From the NCBI RefSeq assembly GCF_000271665.2, contig NZ_CP010978.1, forward strand, positions 5,104,501-5,168,500: a stretch of 64,000 nt of DNA, read 5' to 3'. The stretch comes from Pelosinus fermentans JBW45 (GTDB lineage Bacteria; Bacillota; Negativicutes; DSM-13327). The notes beneath the pieces were generated by a model. The model saw only the letters and a program-made list of their open reading frames with translations, ran no database searches and was not told where the DNA came from. This document shows positions 41,909 to 50,276 of this stretch, piece after piece; positions within the stretch are counted from its first letter, which is position 1; each line of letters starts with the position of its first letter. The position numbers and the translations under genes were made by a program.

Positions 41909-42098
41909 GCAATATTATATCCATCCCGATCGTTGTACGCGTTGCCATCGTTGTCTTGCGGTTTGTCCGGCAGACGCTATTGAGCTGACGGAAACAGGCA
42001 AAGCGCAAATCCGAAATTTAAAGTGTATACGTTGCAAAGCCTGTAAAAAAGTATGCCACCAAGGTGCCATATCATATCGTGTTCGATTGCAGTTTTAA
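41889..42098 (+). CDS. Small 2[4Fe-4S] ferredoxin-like protein
   Basis: A 69-residue dicluster ferredoxin: CTRCHRCLAVCPADAI (first motif) and CIRCKACKKVCHQGAI (second), each CxxCxxCxxxC followed by Pro or His. In the second motif the usual Pro after the last Cys is His (VCHQ), which often shifts cluster potential. It overlaps the His-rich gene by 20 bases; an ATG at 41898 is an alternative start. Cytoplasmic, part of the two-component operon. Confidence 0.85.
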   Translation: MKTMHLKQYYIHPDRCTRCHRCLAVCPADAIELTETGKAQIRNLKCIRCKACKKVCHQGAISYRVRLQF

Positions 42099-42211
42099 GT
42101 CGAGGGATTTATTCTAAGAAAGAGAAGGTGTGGGATCATTTTGCACCTTCCCTTTCTTTAGAATATAATAGTGGTAGCAACAGGCCTCGAAAAAAGCGAA
42201 AGGTGATATTG

Positions 42212-43393
42212 ATGCACAGACATGACGACCAAAAATATTCCCATAACAATTTGAATAAAAAAGACAAAGGCGACTTCCCTGCAACCTTTAGGCAATTTCA
42301 TCATCATCACAGGCACCATCATGAACGTTTTCTGCAGCACTATACCTATTTTCGCTATCTTCGCCCACTAGGCATTGCATTTACCTTTGTTATTCTCTAC
42401 TTAGCATTTTACTGGGGGGGTAACAAGGAGATTGGCATCCTTTTTGCCACGCTGCTTGCAGTGAAAGAAATAATCCATTTTTTCTTTATGTGGCGCTTAG
42501 AAAAGAATATATTTAAGCCCATGATTAACTTAAAACAGGGTCTGGATGAAGTCACCAAGGGAAATTATACGATTAAAGTAAAAAATGAACTGTCCAGTGA
42601 TCTTGGCATCGTAATTGATGCTTTTAATGAAATGACGGAAAAATTATATGAAAATGAAAAGATCCAAATGGAGTATGAAGAAAACCGCAAGGCATTAATC
42701 GCCAATATCTCCCATGATCTCAAAACACCAATAACCGCCATTCAAGGCTATGTGGAAGCACTTATGGATTCTTCCATTACGTCGAAAGAAAACCAAACTA
42801 AATATTTAAGAACCATTCATCATAATGCAATTTACGTTAATAAACTAATTGATGATTTATTCATGTTCGCAAAATTAGATATGCAAAAACTAGAGTTTCA
42901 ATATCAATGTACAAAGATTCAATCATTTATGGATGATTTGATTGCAGAATATCGTTTTGATTTTAGCGAGCGGAATATTCAGTTTTACTATGATGTGCTG
43001 CTAGAGGAAGATATCCAAGTTGATTTGGATGGAAAACGCTTTCACCAAGCCATTAATAATATTTTGAACAATGCCATTCAATATGGTCCTACAGTGGGTT
43101 TATCGATAGAAGTAATCATCTATCAGCAAAAAGACACTGTCTGTATTGACATCAAAGATAATGGACCTGGTATTCCCACAGAAAAGCTCCCCTTTGTCTT
43201 TGACCGATTTTATCGCATCCATACGGAACGCCCAAAAGAAACAGCAGGTACCGGGCTGGGCCTAGCCATTACCAAAGAGCTTATCGAAGCACACGATGGA
43301 AAAATTTTACTTTCCAGCAACCTAAATCAAGGAAGCTGTTTTTCGATTCAGCTTCCCATTTGCCAGAAAAATGACGGGGAGATTGCACAATGA
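42212..43393 (+). CDS. Sensor histidine kinase with His-rich N-terminus
   Basis: A 393-residue membrane kinase. A basic N-terminal cytoplasmic tail contains FRQFHHHHRHHHERF (residues 27-40), then two closely spaced membrane helices (52-70 and 72-94) with only a few residues outside, a HAMP domain (KPMINLKQGLDEVTKGNYTIKV), the H-box ANISHDLKTPITAIQGY (His168), and ATP-binding N and G boxes (INNILNNAIQYG, DNGPGIP, TGLGLAI). With so little outside the membrane the signal is probably felt from the inside. ATG 42212 has AAAGGTG ahead. Couples (ATGA) to the response regulator gene. Confidence 0.93.
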   Translation: MHRHDDQKYSHNNLNKKDKGDFPATFRQFHHHHRHHHERFLQHYTYFRYLRPLGIAFTFVILYLAFYWGGNKEIGILFATLLAVKEIIHFFFMWRLEKNIFKPMINLKQGLDEVTKGNYTIKVKNELSSDLGIVIDAFNEMTEKLYENEKIQMEYEENRKALIANISHDLKTPITAIQGYVEALMDSSITSKENQTKYLRTIHHNAIYVNKLIDDLFMFAKLDMQKLEFQYQCTKIQSFMDDLIAEYRFDFSERNIQFYYDVLLEEDIQVDLDGKRFHQAINNILNNAIQYGPTVGLSIEVIIYQQKDTVCIDIKDNGPGIPTEKLPFVFDRFYRIHTERPKETAGTGLGLAITKELIEAHDGKILLSSNLNQGSCFSIQLPICQKNDGEIAQ

Positions 43394-44079
43394 AACGCAT
43401 TTTGATTATTGAAGACGATCTGGATATCGCAGAACTGGAACGGGATTATCTGCAACTAAACGGCTATAAAGCAGAAATTGTTCAGGATGGAATGCTGGGA
43501 TTAAAAAAGGCAGCTTCATCCGTATATGACGCAGTTGTCGTGGATTTGATGCTCCCTAATAAAGACGGCTTTGAAATCATCAAAGAGATTCGAAAAAATC
43601 AGGAAATCCCCGTGATTGTCGTATCTGCCAAAGTAGACGATATTGATAAAATCAGAGGGCTGGATGTTGGTGCAGATGATTACTTAACAAAGCCATTCAG
43701 TCCCGCAGAACTGGTAGCAAGAATAAAGGCTCACCTCAAGCGTTACGAGAGACTAAAAGGATCCTCTCTCTCTCTTGAAGTGATACAGCATAAAGGCTTG
43801 GAAATTAATACTGCATCTCACAAAGTTTTTGTATATGGTAAGGAAGCGCAATTGACGACAAAGGAATATGAGCTTTTACTTTTTTTAGCTTCTAATCCGA
43901 ATATTGTTTTTAGTAAAGAGCATATTTTTGACACCATCTGGGATAATGAAAGCTTTGGTGAGGTAGCCACTGTAGCAGTCCATATCCAAAAAATCCGCAA
44001 AAAGATTGAAAAAGACTCAACCAATCCTGAATTCATTGAAACCCTGTGGGGTACAGGATATCGCTTTAATTCAATTTAA
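43390..44079 (+). CDS. OmpR/PhoB-family response regulator
   Basis: A 229-residue DNA-binding regulator with a receiver domain (IIEDDLDIAELE acidic pair, phosphoacceptor in VVDLMLPNKDGFE near residue 54, Lys in YLTKPFSP near 104) and a winged-helix domain (EAQLTTKEYELLLFLASNPNIVFSKEHIFDTIWDNES and TVAVHIQKIRKKIEKDSTNPEFIETLWGTGYRF). Starts 4 bp inside the kinase gene. It likely controls its own operon and other genes not identifiable here. Confidence 0.95.
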   Translation: MKRILIIEDDLDIAELERDYLQLNGYKAEIVQDGMLGLKKAASSVYDAVVVDLMLPNKDGFEIIKEIRKNQEIPVIVVSAKVDDIDKIRGLDVGADDYLTKPFSPAELVARIKAHLKRYERLKGSSLSLEVIQHKGLEINTASHKVFVYGKEAQLTTKEYELLLFLASNPNIVFSKEHIFDTIWDNESFGEVATVAVHIQKIRKKIEKDSTNPEFIETLWGTGYRFNSI

Positions 44080-44097
44080 ACACGGTTATAAAAAAAC

Positions 44098-44131
44098 AGA
44101 AGCCATTTCCACTAAACGGAAAATGGCTTCT
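44098..44131. terminator. Bidirectional intrinsic terminator
   Basis: AGAAGCCATTTCC pairs with GGAAAATGGCTTCT (one bulge) between the convergent response regulator gene and the glycosyltransferase gene. Confidence 0.75.
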
Positions 44132-44135
44132 ATTC

Positions 44136-45314
44136 TCATGCACCGATAAAAATCTGTTTTTCGTGGGATTGCATAGAGGGGTTGGCTGCGATTGCTGCGT
44201 TCATGGTATCAAGAATAATGTCAGCGATATTCTGGGAACCATTTATAGCTGATACATCCTTGTATGTTAGATTACCGTAAGAAGCCGAGTTAGCAATTTG
44301 GTTAATTCTTTTGCATGCCTCCTTTGGAGTCGGGCAGTGATAGCCTAATTGGTTTTTGGTAATAAAGTCAATATTGCCAGTCTCTTGAATGCCGACTGCT
44401 TCCGTAACAATCAACGTTTTCTTCATCGTCACGCCTTCCATAAGAGTACCAGGACCAGCCTTGGAAACAATTACATCACTTGCTGCCATCAGTTTTTCCA
44501 TGTTATCAACAAAACCATAGACATGCAGTCCATCGAAAGGGGAGTTTGACTTCTTAAGTTCATTATATAACTCTTTGTTATTTCCTGTTATAGCCAAAAT
44601 TTGTTTGTCAGGACACTGCGCTTTTAGTGTATGTACCCAATCACGCATATTTCCTGCCCCCACTCCACCACCTGTAAGAAGAACTGTAAATGCATCATTC
44701 TTTATCCCAAGTTCACCACAAGCTTGCTGTTTTGATATAGGAAAGTCTCTAAATTTAGGATGTACCGGAAAACCGGTATAGATAATCTGGCTATAGGGAA
44801 TACCGTACTGGATTAGGGATTGAAATGCGTCTTGTGTAGGAACCAAGTACACATCTGCTCCTGGTGTTGCCCATGACGCATGTATCGTAACGAGATCGGT
44901 AACGACAGCTATGATTGGCCAAGTCCCACAAGATGCTTTGCGCGTTTGATGTAATAAACCAATGACAAGTGGATGAACAGCCACAACAGCATCTGGCTTA
45001 CTATTTGCTATGGCTTGCTTTATACTACAGCGGGATTGAAAATATACAATTCTTGTTAGTGCCTTAATACGATTGATGCTATTCGTTTTCTTAAAGAACA
45101 AATTGTTTAGCCATACATGGTTCTTCGAGCAGTAATCATAAATTTCCGGTGCTTTTCTAAGACCTGGAAAATTTGTTGTCCGTAGGAAATCAACAATAGT
45201 AGATTGTATGCTCGGTTCTTTATCAAGTGCAGCTATAATCGATGCTGCAGCACTGCGATGTCCACCGCCTGTATCTGATATTGCGAACATAATCTTCGTA
45301 GGCTTACTTACCAT
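44136..45314 (-). CDS. Glycolipid glycosyltransferase (MGDG-synthase/diacylglycerol glucosyltransferase family)
   Basis: GT28-type enzyme transferring a sugar from a UDP-sugar to diacylglycerol at the membrane face. The N-terminal domain reads MFAISDTGGGHRSAAASI (residues 9-26), the family's glycine/His motif, and HPLVIGLLHQTR; the C-terminal nucleotide-sugar site is VIVSKAGPGTLMEGVTMKKTLIVTEAVGIQETGNI near 270-320. About 392 residues. ATG 45314 with AGAGG six bases upstream is preferred. Product may be a mono- or diglycosyl lipid or, in spore-formers, a related lipid; not resolved. Confidence 0.85.
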   Translation of the reverse strand: MVSKPTKIMFAISDTGGGHRSAAASIIAALDKEPSIQSTIVDFLRTTNFPGLRKAPEIYDYCSKNHVWLNNLFFKKTNSINRIKALTRIVYFQSRCSIKQAIANSKPDAVVAVHPLVIGLLHQTRKASCGTWPIIAVVTDLVTIHASWATPGADVYLVPTQDAFQSLIQYGIPYSQIIYTGFPVHPKFRDFPISKQQACGELGIKNDAFTVLLTGGGVGAGNMRDWVHTLKAQCPDKQILAITGNNKELYNELKKSNSPFDGLHVYGFVDNMEKLMAASDVIVSKAGPGTLMEGVTMKKTLIVTEAVGIQETGNIDFITKNQLGYHCPTPKEACKRINQIANSASYGNLTYKDVSAINGSQNIADIILDTMNAAIAANPSMQSHEKQIFIGA

Positions 45315-45512
45315 GAGACACCTCTCATTATCAGATTTTCCGATGATGCCAGCAAATATTTTTTCTTTCATTATATGAGTTTCATTATACACTGAGCTAT
45401 ATTTCTTTAAGTTAACAAATGGTTAAGAAAATATTAAAGATATAAAGAAAAAACCAGTCTTCCCTTTATCCTGTGGGCAGACTGGCTCGATTGAAAATCA
45501 AAAATATGTACC

Positions 45513-45914
45513 TCAAAGCGTCTTCTTAGGATAGCAATCCTTTTTCAATGACAACGTTAATTTTACGTTTAATTCCAAAAGATGACATACTAGATCCGGA
45601 TCAAACCCATATTGCTCAGCAAGAGTTATTACTTTATCCCATCGTTTATCCGTATTTGCCTGATAGCTAGGAATACTCTCACGAATGCAGTTCCCCTGAT
45701 TTGAAGACGAATCTTCCGCATCAAATCCGACTAACCAATCAATACTTACCTTAAAATAACTGGCAATACGCCGCAGTGTTGCAATATCCGGTTCACGACG
45801 GTTAATTTCCCAGGAAGCAAGCGTGGAGCGATCAACCTGAAGAATTGTCGCTAATGCTTCTTGGGTTAACTCACTCCGTAATTCTTTTATTCGATCTCCT
45901 AATGTTGTTTCCAT
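45513..45914 (-). CDS. XRE-family regulator
   Basis: A 133-residue regulator with N-terminal HTH LGDRIKELRSELTQEALATILQVDRSTLASWEINRREPDIATLRRIASYFKVSIDWLVG, then a flexible middle and a C-terminal helix (KVITLAEQYGFDPDLVCHLLELNVKLTLSLKK) that may dimerise. This layout resembles SinR-like regulators in outline. ATG 45914 is preceded by GAGGGG. Divergent from the HisKA-like protein at 46085, with a 13-bp dyad between. Confidence 0.85.
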   Translation of the reverse strand: METTLGDRIKELRSELTQEALATILQVDRSTLASWEINRREPDIATLRRIASYFKVSIDWLVGFDAEDSSSNQGNCIRESIPSYQANTDKRWDKVITLAEQYGFDPDLVCHLLELNVKLTLSLKKDCYPKKTL

Positions 45915-46011
45915 GAGCACACCCCTCATTATTACGATAGCGTGCTTATCATAGCAGTGCAATTATTCTGTCCATAAGACACTCCCTTGGCAGGATTTTA
46001 CAACAATCCAG

Positions 46012-46040
46012 AGAATTAGTGTCTTATAGACACTAATTCT
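46012..46040. promoter_or_regulatory. 13-bp dyad between the XRE gene and the HisKA-like gene
   Basis: AGAATTAGTGTCT (46012-46024) and AGACACTAATTCT (46028-46040) are a perfect inverted repeat. A partial third site ATAAGACAC lies near 45974. The dyad is a candidate binding site for the adjacent XRE protein. Confidence 0.55.
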
Positions 46041-46084
46041 CGTTAAATAAAAAAGCAAGATGCTAAAAAAGGAGGGGCAGTTTC

Positions 46085-46387
46085 GTGCAGGTAGTAACGT
46101 TTTCTAGAAAAATGGATGTATTGGAAATGATAGACAACAAACCTAAAAAACAAGCTACAGTATACAAGAATTCTCAAGTCGATGCAATTGCTGCGAATGC
46201 AATTACGCTGGTAAATGAAATCAGCGATCCGCTCACAGTCATCAAAGGCTATTTACAAGTCTTCGAAAAAAATACTTTAAACAATCAACAAGAGTGGTTA
46301 CCACTCGTGTTTCAAGAATTAAATCGAGTGGAGCTATTGATCAACCACTTTATAACAATTTCTCAGAATAAGAAACCTCGGTCATAA
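46085..46387 (+). CDS. Orphan HisKA-like protein lacking the phospho-accepting His
   Basis: A 100-residue protein whose residues 38-97 match the dimerisation/phosphotransfer domain of sporulation-type kinases: ANAITLVNEISDPLTVIKGYLQVF aligns with the H-box (A..AHEIRNPLTVIKGFLQL) and FQELNRVELLINHFITISQ with the second helix. Where the kinase has the phosphorylated His, Asn44 stands, and no ATPase domain follows. It may act as a dominant dimerisation partner or decoy of phosphorelay kinases, comparable in idea to kinase inhibitors such as Sda or KipI. GTG 46085 with GGAGGG upstream. Divergent from an XRE gene. Confidence 0.7.
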   Translation: MQVVTFSRKMDVLEMIDNKPKKQATVYKNSQVDAIAANAITLVNEISDPLTVIKGYLQVFEKNTLNNQQEWLPLVFQELNRVELLINHFITISQNKKPRS

Positions 46388-46576
46388 TTTATAATAATCG
46401 CTATATAATTTTCTCAATGCATTATATAGCGATAAAAAACTCATATCCGCAACATAATAAAGACCAGAAGAGATTACATTTTTATGCAATCTTTCCTGGC
46501 CTTGTTTAGAATGTTAATATGAAAATAAGGTAGAATCTAAGTCGTAGACCAACTCTTATGAACTAAACCCACCTTG

Positions 46577-47524
46577 TCATATCGCTTCAGCACTTCTTTT
46601 TCGATCTGTTCTTTGCACCTGTTTGCTTTTAGCAGTCTCACCAAATAATGCTCCAATCAGGTTAACAGTAAGACGAGCCGTCATATCATCTTTATCCAGC
46701 AATGGATTGACCTCTACAAATTCCGCGGAAATCAAATTTTCAGCTGCCGCTAATAACCGTACGGCCTGCAGACTTTCTTTATAACTAAGGCCATTGGCGA
46801 CGGGGGTCCCTACTCCCGGGAATTCTGCAGGATCAATACCATCTACATCAAAGCTTAAATGGATTCCATCACAACGTTCTGATAAATAACGTACTGCCTC
46901 GGCGATGACTACTTCCATGCCCAGTCGTTTAACATCATTGGCAGTGTACATTTTTATATGTTTTTCCTCAATAAGCTGCTGCTCCCCTTGATCCACATCC
47001 CGAGCACCAATCAACACAATATGCTCCGGTTTCACTTTTCCCTGATAGCCTCCAATATTCGTCAAAGCCGAATGACCTAATCCCATACTGGCTGCTAAAG
47101 GCATGCCATGAATATTGCCAGTCGGGGATGTTTCAGGCGTATTCATATCAGCATGAGCATCGTACCAAATGACACCAATATTCTTATAATGTTTTGCAAT
47201 ACCAGCTAATGTCCCCATGGCAATGCTGTGGTCTCCGCCTAAAACAAGGGGAAAGCGCCCTTCTTGTATAATATTTGAAACCTTTGCTGCCAACTTTTCA
47301 CTTGAATCAACAAGGGTTTTTACATTTTTAATATTCTCGCCGCTTTGTCTAAAGCATCCTGTAATGCCAATAGAAAGATTACCTTCATCTACGACATCCT
47401 GTCCGATACCTTTTAGACGATCCATTAACCCTGCACACCGGATACCCTGGGGTCCTAAGTTGGTACCATAGCGAGTCTGTCCCAACCACATTGGTACACC
47501 AACAATCGAAATCTTTCTTTTCAT
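46577..47524 (-). CDS. rocF: Arginase
   Basis: Hydrolyses L-arginine to ornithine and urea, using two manganese ions. Ureohydrolase motifs: GGDHSIAMG near residue 95, DAHADMNTP near 123 (metal ligands), SFDVDGIDPAEFPGVGTP near 225 and FVEVNPLLDKDD near 265. Arginase rather than agmatinase is favoured by the bacillus-type N-terminus KISIVGVPMWLGQTRYGTNLGPQGIR and the EVNP.LD block. Start uncertain: ATG 47524 matches family length but has a weak ribosome site. Stands alone; no transporter is adjacent. Confidence 0.9.
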   Translation of the reverse strand: MKRKISIVGVPMWLGQTRYGTNLGPQGIRCAGLMDRLKGIGQDVVDEGNLSIGITGCFRQSGENIKNVKTLVDSSEKLAAKVSNIIQEGRFPLVLGGDHSIAMGTLAGIAKHYKNIGVIWYDAHADMNTPETSPTGNIHGMPLAASMGLGHSALTNIGGYQGKVKPEHIVLIGARDVDQGEQQLIEEKHIKMYTANDVKRLGMEVVIAEAVRYLSERCDGIHLSFDVDGIDPAEFPGVGTPVANGLSYKESLQAVRLLAAAENLISAEFVEVNPLLDKDDMTARLTVNLIGALFGETAKSKQVQRTDRKRSAEAI

Positions 47525-47873
47525 GAAATTCACTATCACCGCCCCAATCTTTTGCATTATTTTTTTGCTGCGAATTTTATTTTAAACCTTTCTTGTCTAG
47601 TGTGCAAGAAAAGTTTTATAAAATACATAACCTTTATTCCCATTTAAGAACAGTCGTGATCTGAGATCATTCAAAAACAAAGAACTGCAGCTATCTAAGT
47701 TGAAGAAATCCAATATTTTCTTGATTACTTTAAATCTTCATTTTATATTCACTTTGGTAAACGATTTAAATATAAAAAAGATCCATACCAGTATTATCCT
47801 GTGATAAAACACCAAAAATCAGGAAGAATACTAACAGATAACTCATCCACAAAAGGATGCTGGAGGTAATCTT

Positions 47874-48131
47874 ATGACCGTACAAAAAGATTTAGAAAAG
47901 GCTTTAGCTGCCGCTGAATCAGCTAAAGGAACCTATGCATCTTTTGCCACATCTACTGAGGACCAAACGGCTCAACAAATGTTTACCCAAATGTCCCAAG
48001 ATATGAAGCAGCATATTTCCAATATTGAAGATCGTCTTAGCTCTAACGCTGCTGTGGGATTGAACGCAGGAAGCGCTTCTACTGTAACGAATAGCAATAG
48101 TAGTGCTACTGTAACGAATCAGCAAAACTAA
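47874..48131 (+). CDS. DUF1657-family protein
   Basis: An 85-residue helical protein: TVQKDLEKALAAAESAKGTYASFATSTEDQTAQQMFTQMSQDMKQHISNIEDRL is the two-helix DUF1657 core, followed by a low-complexity tail of Ser, Thr and Asn with a duplicated SxATVTN element. DUF1657 proteins occur in spore-formers, often near spoVA genes; the function is unknown. GGAGG precedes the ATG. Upstream, an AATACTA with TGATAA 19 bases before could be a forespore promoter, but the match is loose. The gap 47525-47873 shows no gene. Confidence 0.8.
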   Translation: MTVQKDLEKALAAAESAKGTYASFATSTEDQTAQQMFTQMSQDMKQHISNIEDRLSSNAAVGLNAGSASTVTNSNSSATVTNQQN

Positions 48132-48309
48132 TAGACACGCAGTCTTCCTGTTTTTACTTTATAGAAACCCTATTCCTATTAAGTTCGGAATAGGGTTTCT
48201 TTTGTAAAAACAAAAAAAATGCACATTTTTTTAATTTCCGGGACAAAATAACACTAAGTAGATAAGTCATTCCAATTTATAAAAAATAACAAAGAAAAGG
48301 AGTTCATAC

Positions 48310-48402
48310 ATGGTGGAACTTCAATTGGGTCTTTTTGGTTTACTCTTCATTGCAGTTTCCCTTTGGTTGCTGCATGTATTACATGGTCTAGGGATGATGT
48401 GA
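48310..48402 (+). CDS. Single-helix membrane peptide, 30 aa
   Basis: ATG 48310 follows AAAGGAG by 7 bases; the 30 residues MVELQLGLFGLLFIAVSLWLL plus HVLHGLGMM form one membrane helix with a short tail. Small membrane peptides of this kind are common near spore genes; the function is unknown. It lies 178 bases after the DUF1657 gene and just before the glnS terminator. Confidence 0.6.
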   Translation: MVELQLGLFGLLFIAVSLWLLHVLHGLGMM

Positions 48403-48427
48403 ACTTCGAAGAACACTATGGTAAGAC

Positions 48428-48473
48428 AAAAGATAAAGAGCCCGCCACTTCGTTGACGAGCTCTTTATCTTTT
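48428..48473. terminator. Intrinsic terminator of glnS
   Basis: AAAAGATAAAGAGC (48428-48441) pairs with GCTCTTTATCTTTT (48460-48473); the glnS stop overlaps its right arm. Usable from both strands. Confidence 0.75.
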
Positions 48474-50154
48474 ACGCTTTTTGCGCTTTTGCCCAGGAAT
48501 CGCGCAATCCTACAATACGATTAAAAACAGGTAATTCTACCGTAGAATCCTTCGCATCCAAGCAGAAGTAGCCATTGCGGATGAATTGGTAACGCTGATC
48601 AGGGGTAGCTTGAAGTAAGCTAGGTTCTAGCATGCAAGATGTAAGTTTCTCCAACGAATTGGGATTGATATCATCTTTGAAGTCTTTTTCACCTTGATCG
48701 GTCTCTTCTTCTGCAAGTAAATAATCAAACAATCGCACTTCAGCCTTAACAGCCTGGGCAGCAGATACCCAGTGCAGCGTCCCTTTCACTTTGCGAGTTG
48801 CTGTTCCTGTACCACTTTTGGTTTCAGGATCATAAGTGCAGCGTAATTCCATCACTTCACCAGTTTCCGGGTCTTTAATCACTTCTTCGCATTTGATAAA
48901 ATAAGCATTTTTTAGACGCACTTCCTGTCCGGGAGCCAAACGGAAGAATTTCTTAATGGGAATTTCCATGAAATCATCCTGCTCAATATAGATCTCCCGT
49001 GAGAAAGGAATACTACGATTGCCCATATCAGGCTGCTCTGGATTATTCTCCGTTTCCAGTTCCTCTACCTGTCCCTCAGGGTAATTGGTAATGACTACTT
49101 TCAATGGACGCAGCACTGCCATCGCTCGCAAAGCCTTACTGTTTAGATCTTCTCTGATACAATGCTCCAGCATCGCAATATCAACAGTACTATTGCTTTT
49201 GGCTACGCCAATGCGTTCACAAAAATCACGAATGGCTTCCGGCGTATAACCACGACGGCGTAGTCCAGAAATCGTTGGCATGCGCGGATCATCCCAGCCA
49301 TCCACCAAACCTTCTTCCACTAGCATCCTAAGTTTTCTTTTGCTCATTACCAGATTGGTAACATTCAACCGTGCAAATTCAATCTGTTGAGGACGGTTTT
49401 CCATCTCAAGAGAAGAAATCAGCCAATCATATAATGGACGATGATCTTCAAATTCCAAGGTACAAATAGAGTGAGTAATTCCTTCTAAGGCATCGGAAAT
49501 AGGGTGAGCAAAATCATACATAGGATATATGCACCAGGTATTACCTGTACGATGATGTTCAGCTCGCATAATACGATATAAAATAGGATCACGCAAATTT
49601 ACATTTGGCGATGCCATATCAATTTTTGCTCGCAATACCCTAGAGCCATCGGCAAATTTTCCAGTTCTCATACCATCAAATAGTTCTAGATTTTCTGCTA
49701 TCGAACGACTGCGATAAGGGCTGTTTTTTCCTGGTTCAGTCAAAGTCCCCCGGTATTCCCGCATTTCCTGGGGATTCAAGTCACAAACATAGGCCTTTTC
49801 TGATTTTATCAATTGAACAGCACATTCATAAAGCTGTTCAAAATAGTCAGAAGCATAAAACATACGATCGTCCCAATCAAATCCCAGCCATTTTACATCT
49901 TCTTGAATGGATTCAACATACTCGACTTCTTCTTTACTTGGATTGGTATCATCAAAGCGCAAATTACATAAGCCGTTATAATCCCGAGCAAGCCCAAAAT
50001 TAAGACAGATGGACTTTGCATGACCAATATGCAGATATCCATTGGGTTCTGGTGGAAAACGGGTATGTACCCTCTTATTATTTTTATTGTTCTTCAAATC
50101 TTCATTAATAATATTTTCAATAAAGTTTGAAGATATTGTCGTATTTGTCGTCAT
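48472..50154 (-). CDS. glnS: Glutamine-tRNA ligase
   Basis: Attaches glutamine to tRNA-Gln. Class I synthetase signatures: [17 protein letters not shown] (HIGH motif, residues 33-49), the GlnRS-specific RFDDTNP and [24 protein letters not shown], and VMSKRKL (KMSKS-like) near 270; C-terminal beta-barrel anticodon domains follow. 560 residues is typical. Many Firmicutes lack GlnRS and use the GatCAB transamidation route, so its presence is noteworthy. The ATG follows GAAGGGG. Single gene. Confidence 0.96.
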   Translation of the reverse strand: MTTNTTISSNFIENIINEDLKNNKNNKRVHTRFPPEPNGYLHIGHAKSICLNFGLARDYNGLCNLRFDDTNPSKEEVEYVESIQEDVKWLGFDWDDRMFYASDYFEQLYECAVQLIKSEKAYVCDLNPQEMREYRGTLTEPGKNSPYRSRSIAENLELFDGMRTGKFADGSRVLRAKIDMASPNVNLRDPILYRIMRAEHHRTGNTWCIYPMYDFAHPISDALEGITHSICTLEFEDHRPLYDWLISSLEMENRPQQIEFARLNVTNLVMSKRKLRMLVEEGLVDGWDDPRMPTISGLRRRGYTPEAIRDFCERIGVAKSNSTVDIAMLEHCIREDLNSKALRAMAVLRPLKVVITNYPEGQVEELETENNPEQPDMGNRSIPFSREIYIEQDDFMEIPIKKFFRLAPGQEVRLKNAYFIKCEEVIKDPETGEVMELRCTYDPETKSGTGTATRKVKGTLHWVSAAQAVKAEVRLFDYLLAEEETDQGEKDFKDDINPNSLEKLTSCMLEPSLLQATPDQRYQFIRNGYFCLDAKDSTVELPVFNRIVGLRDSWAKAQKA

Positions 50155-50276
50155 CCTTGAAACCCCTTCTCGATTATCTTTTTATTTATTCACATTTCGT
50201 CATTTATCGCCCTTTTCCTGCTTATAGCAAACATACATCTACAGTATATAGATAAAATAACCAAAATCTATATAAA

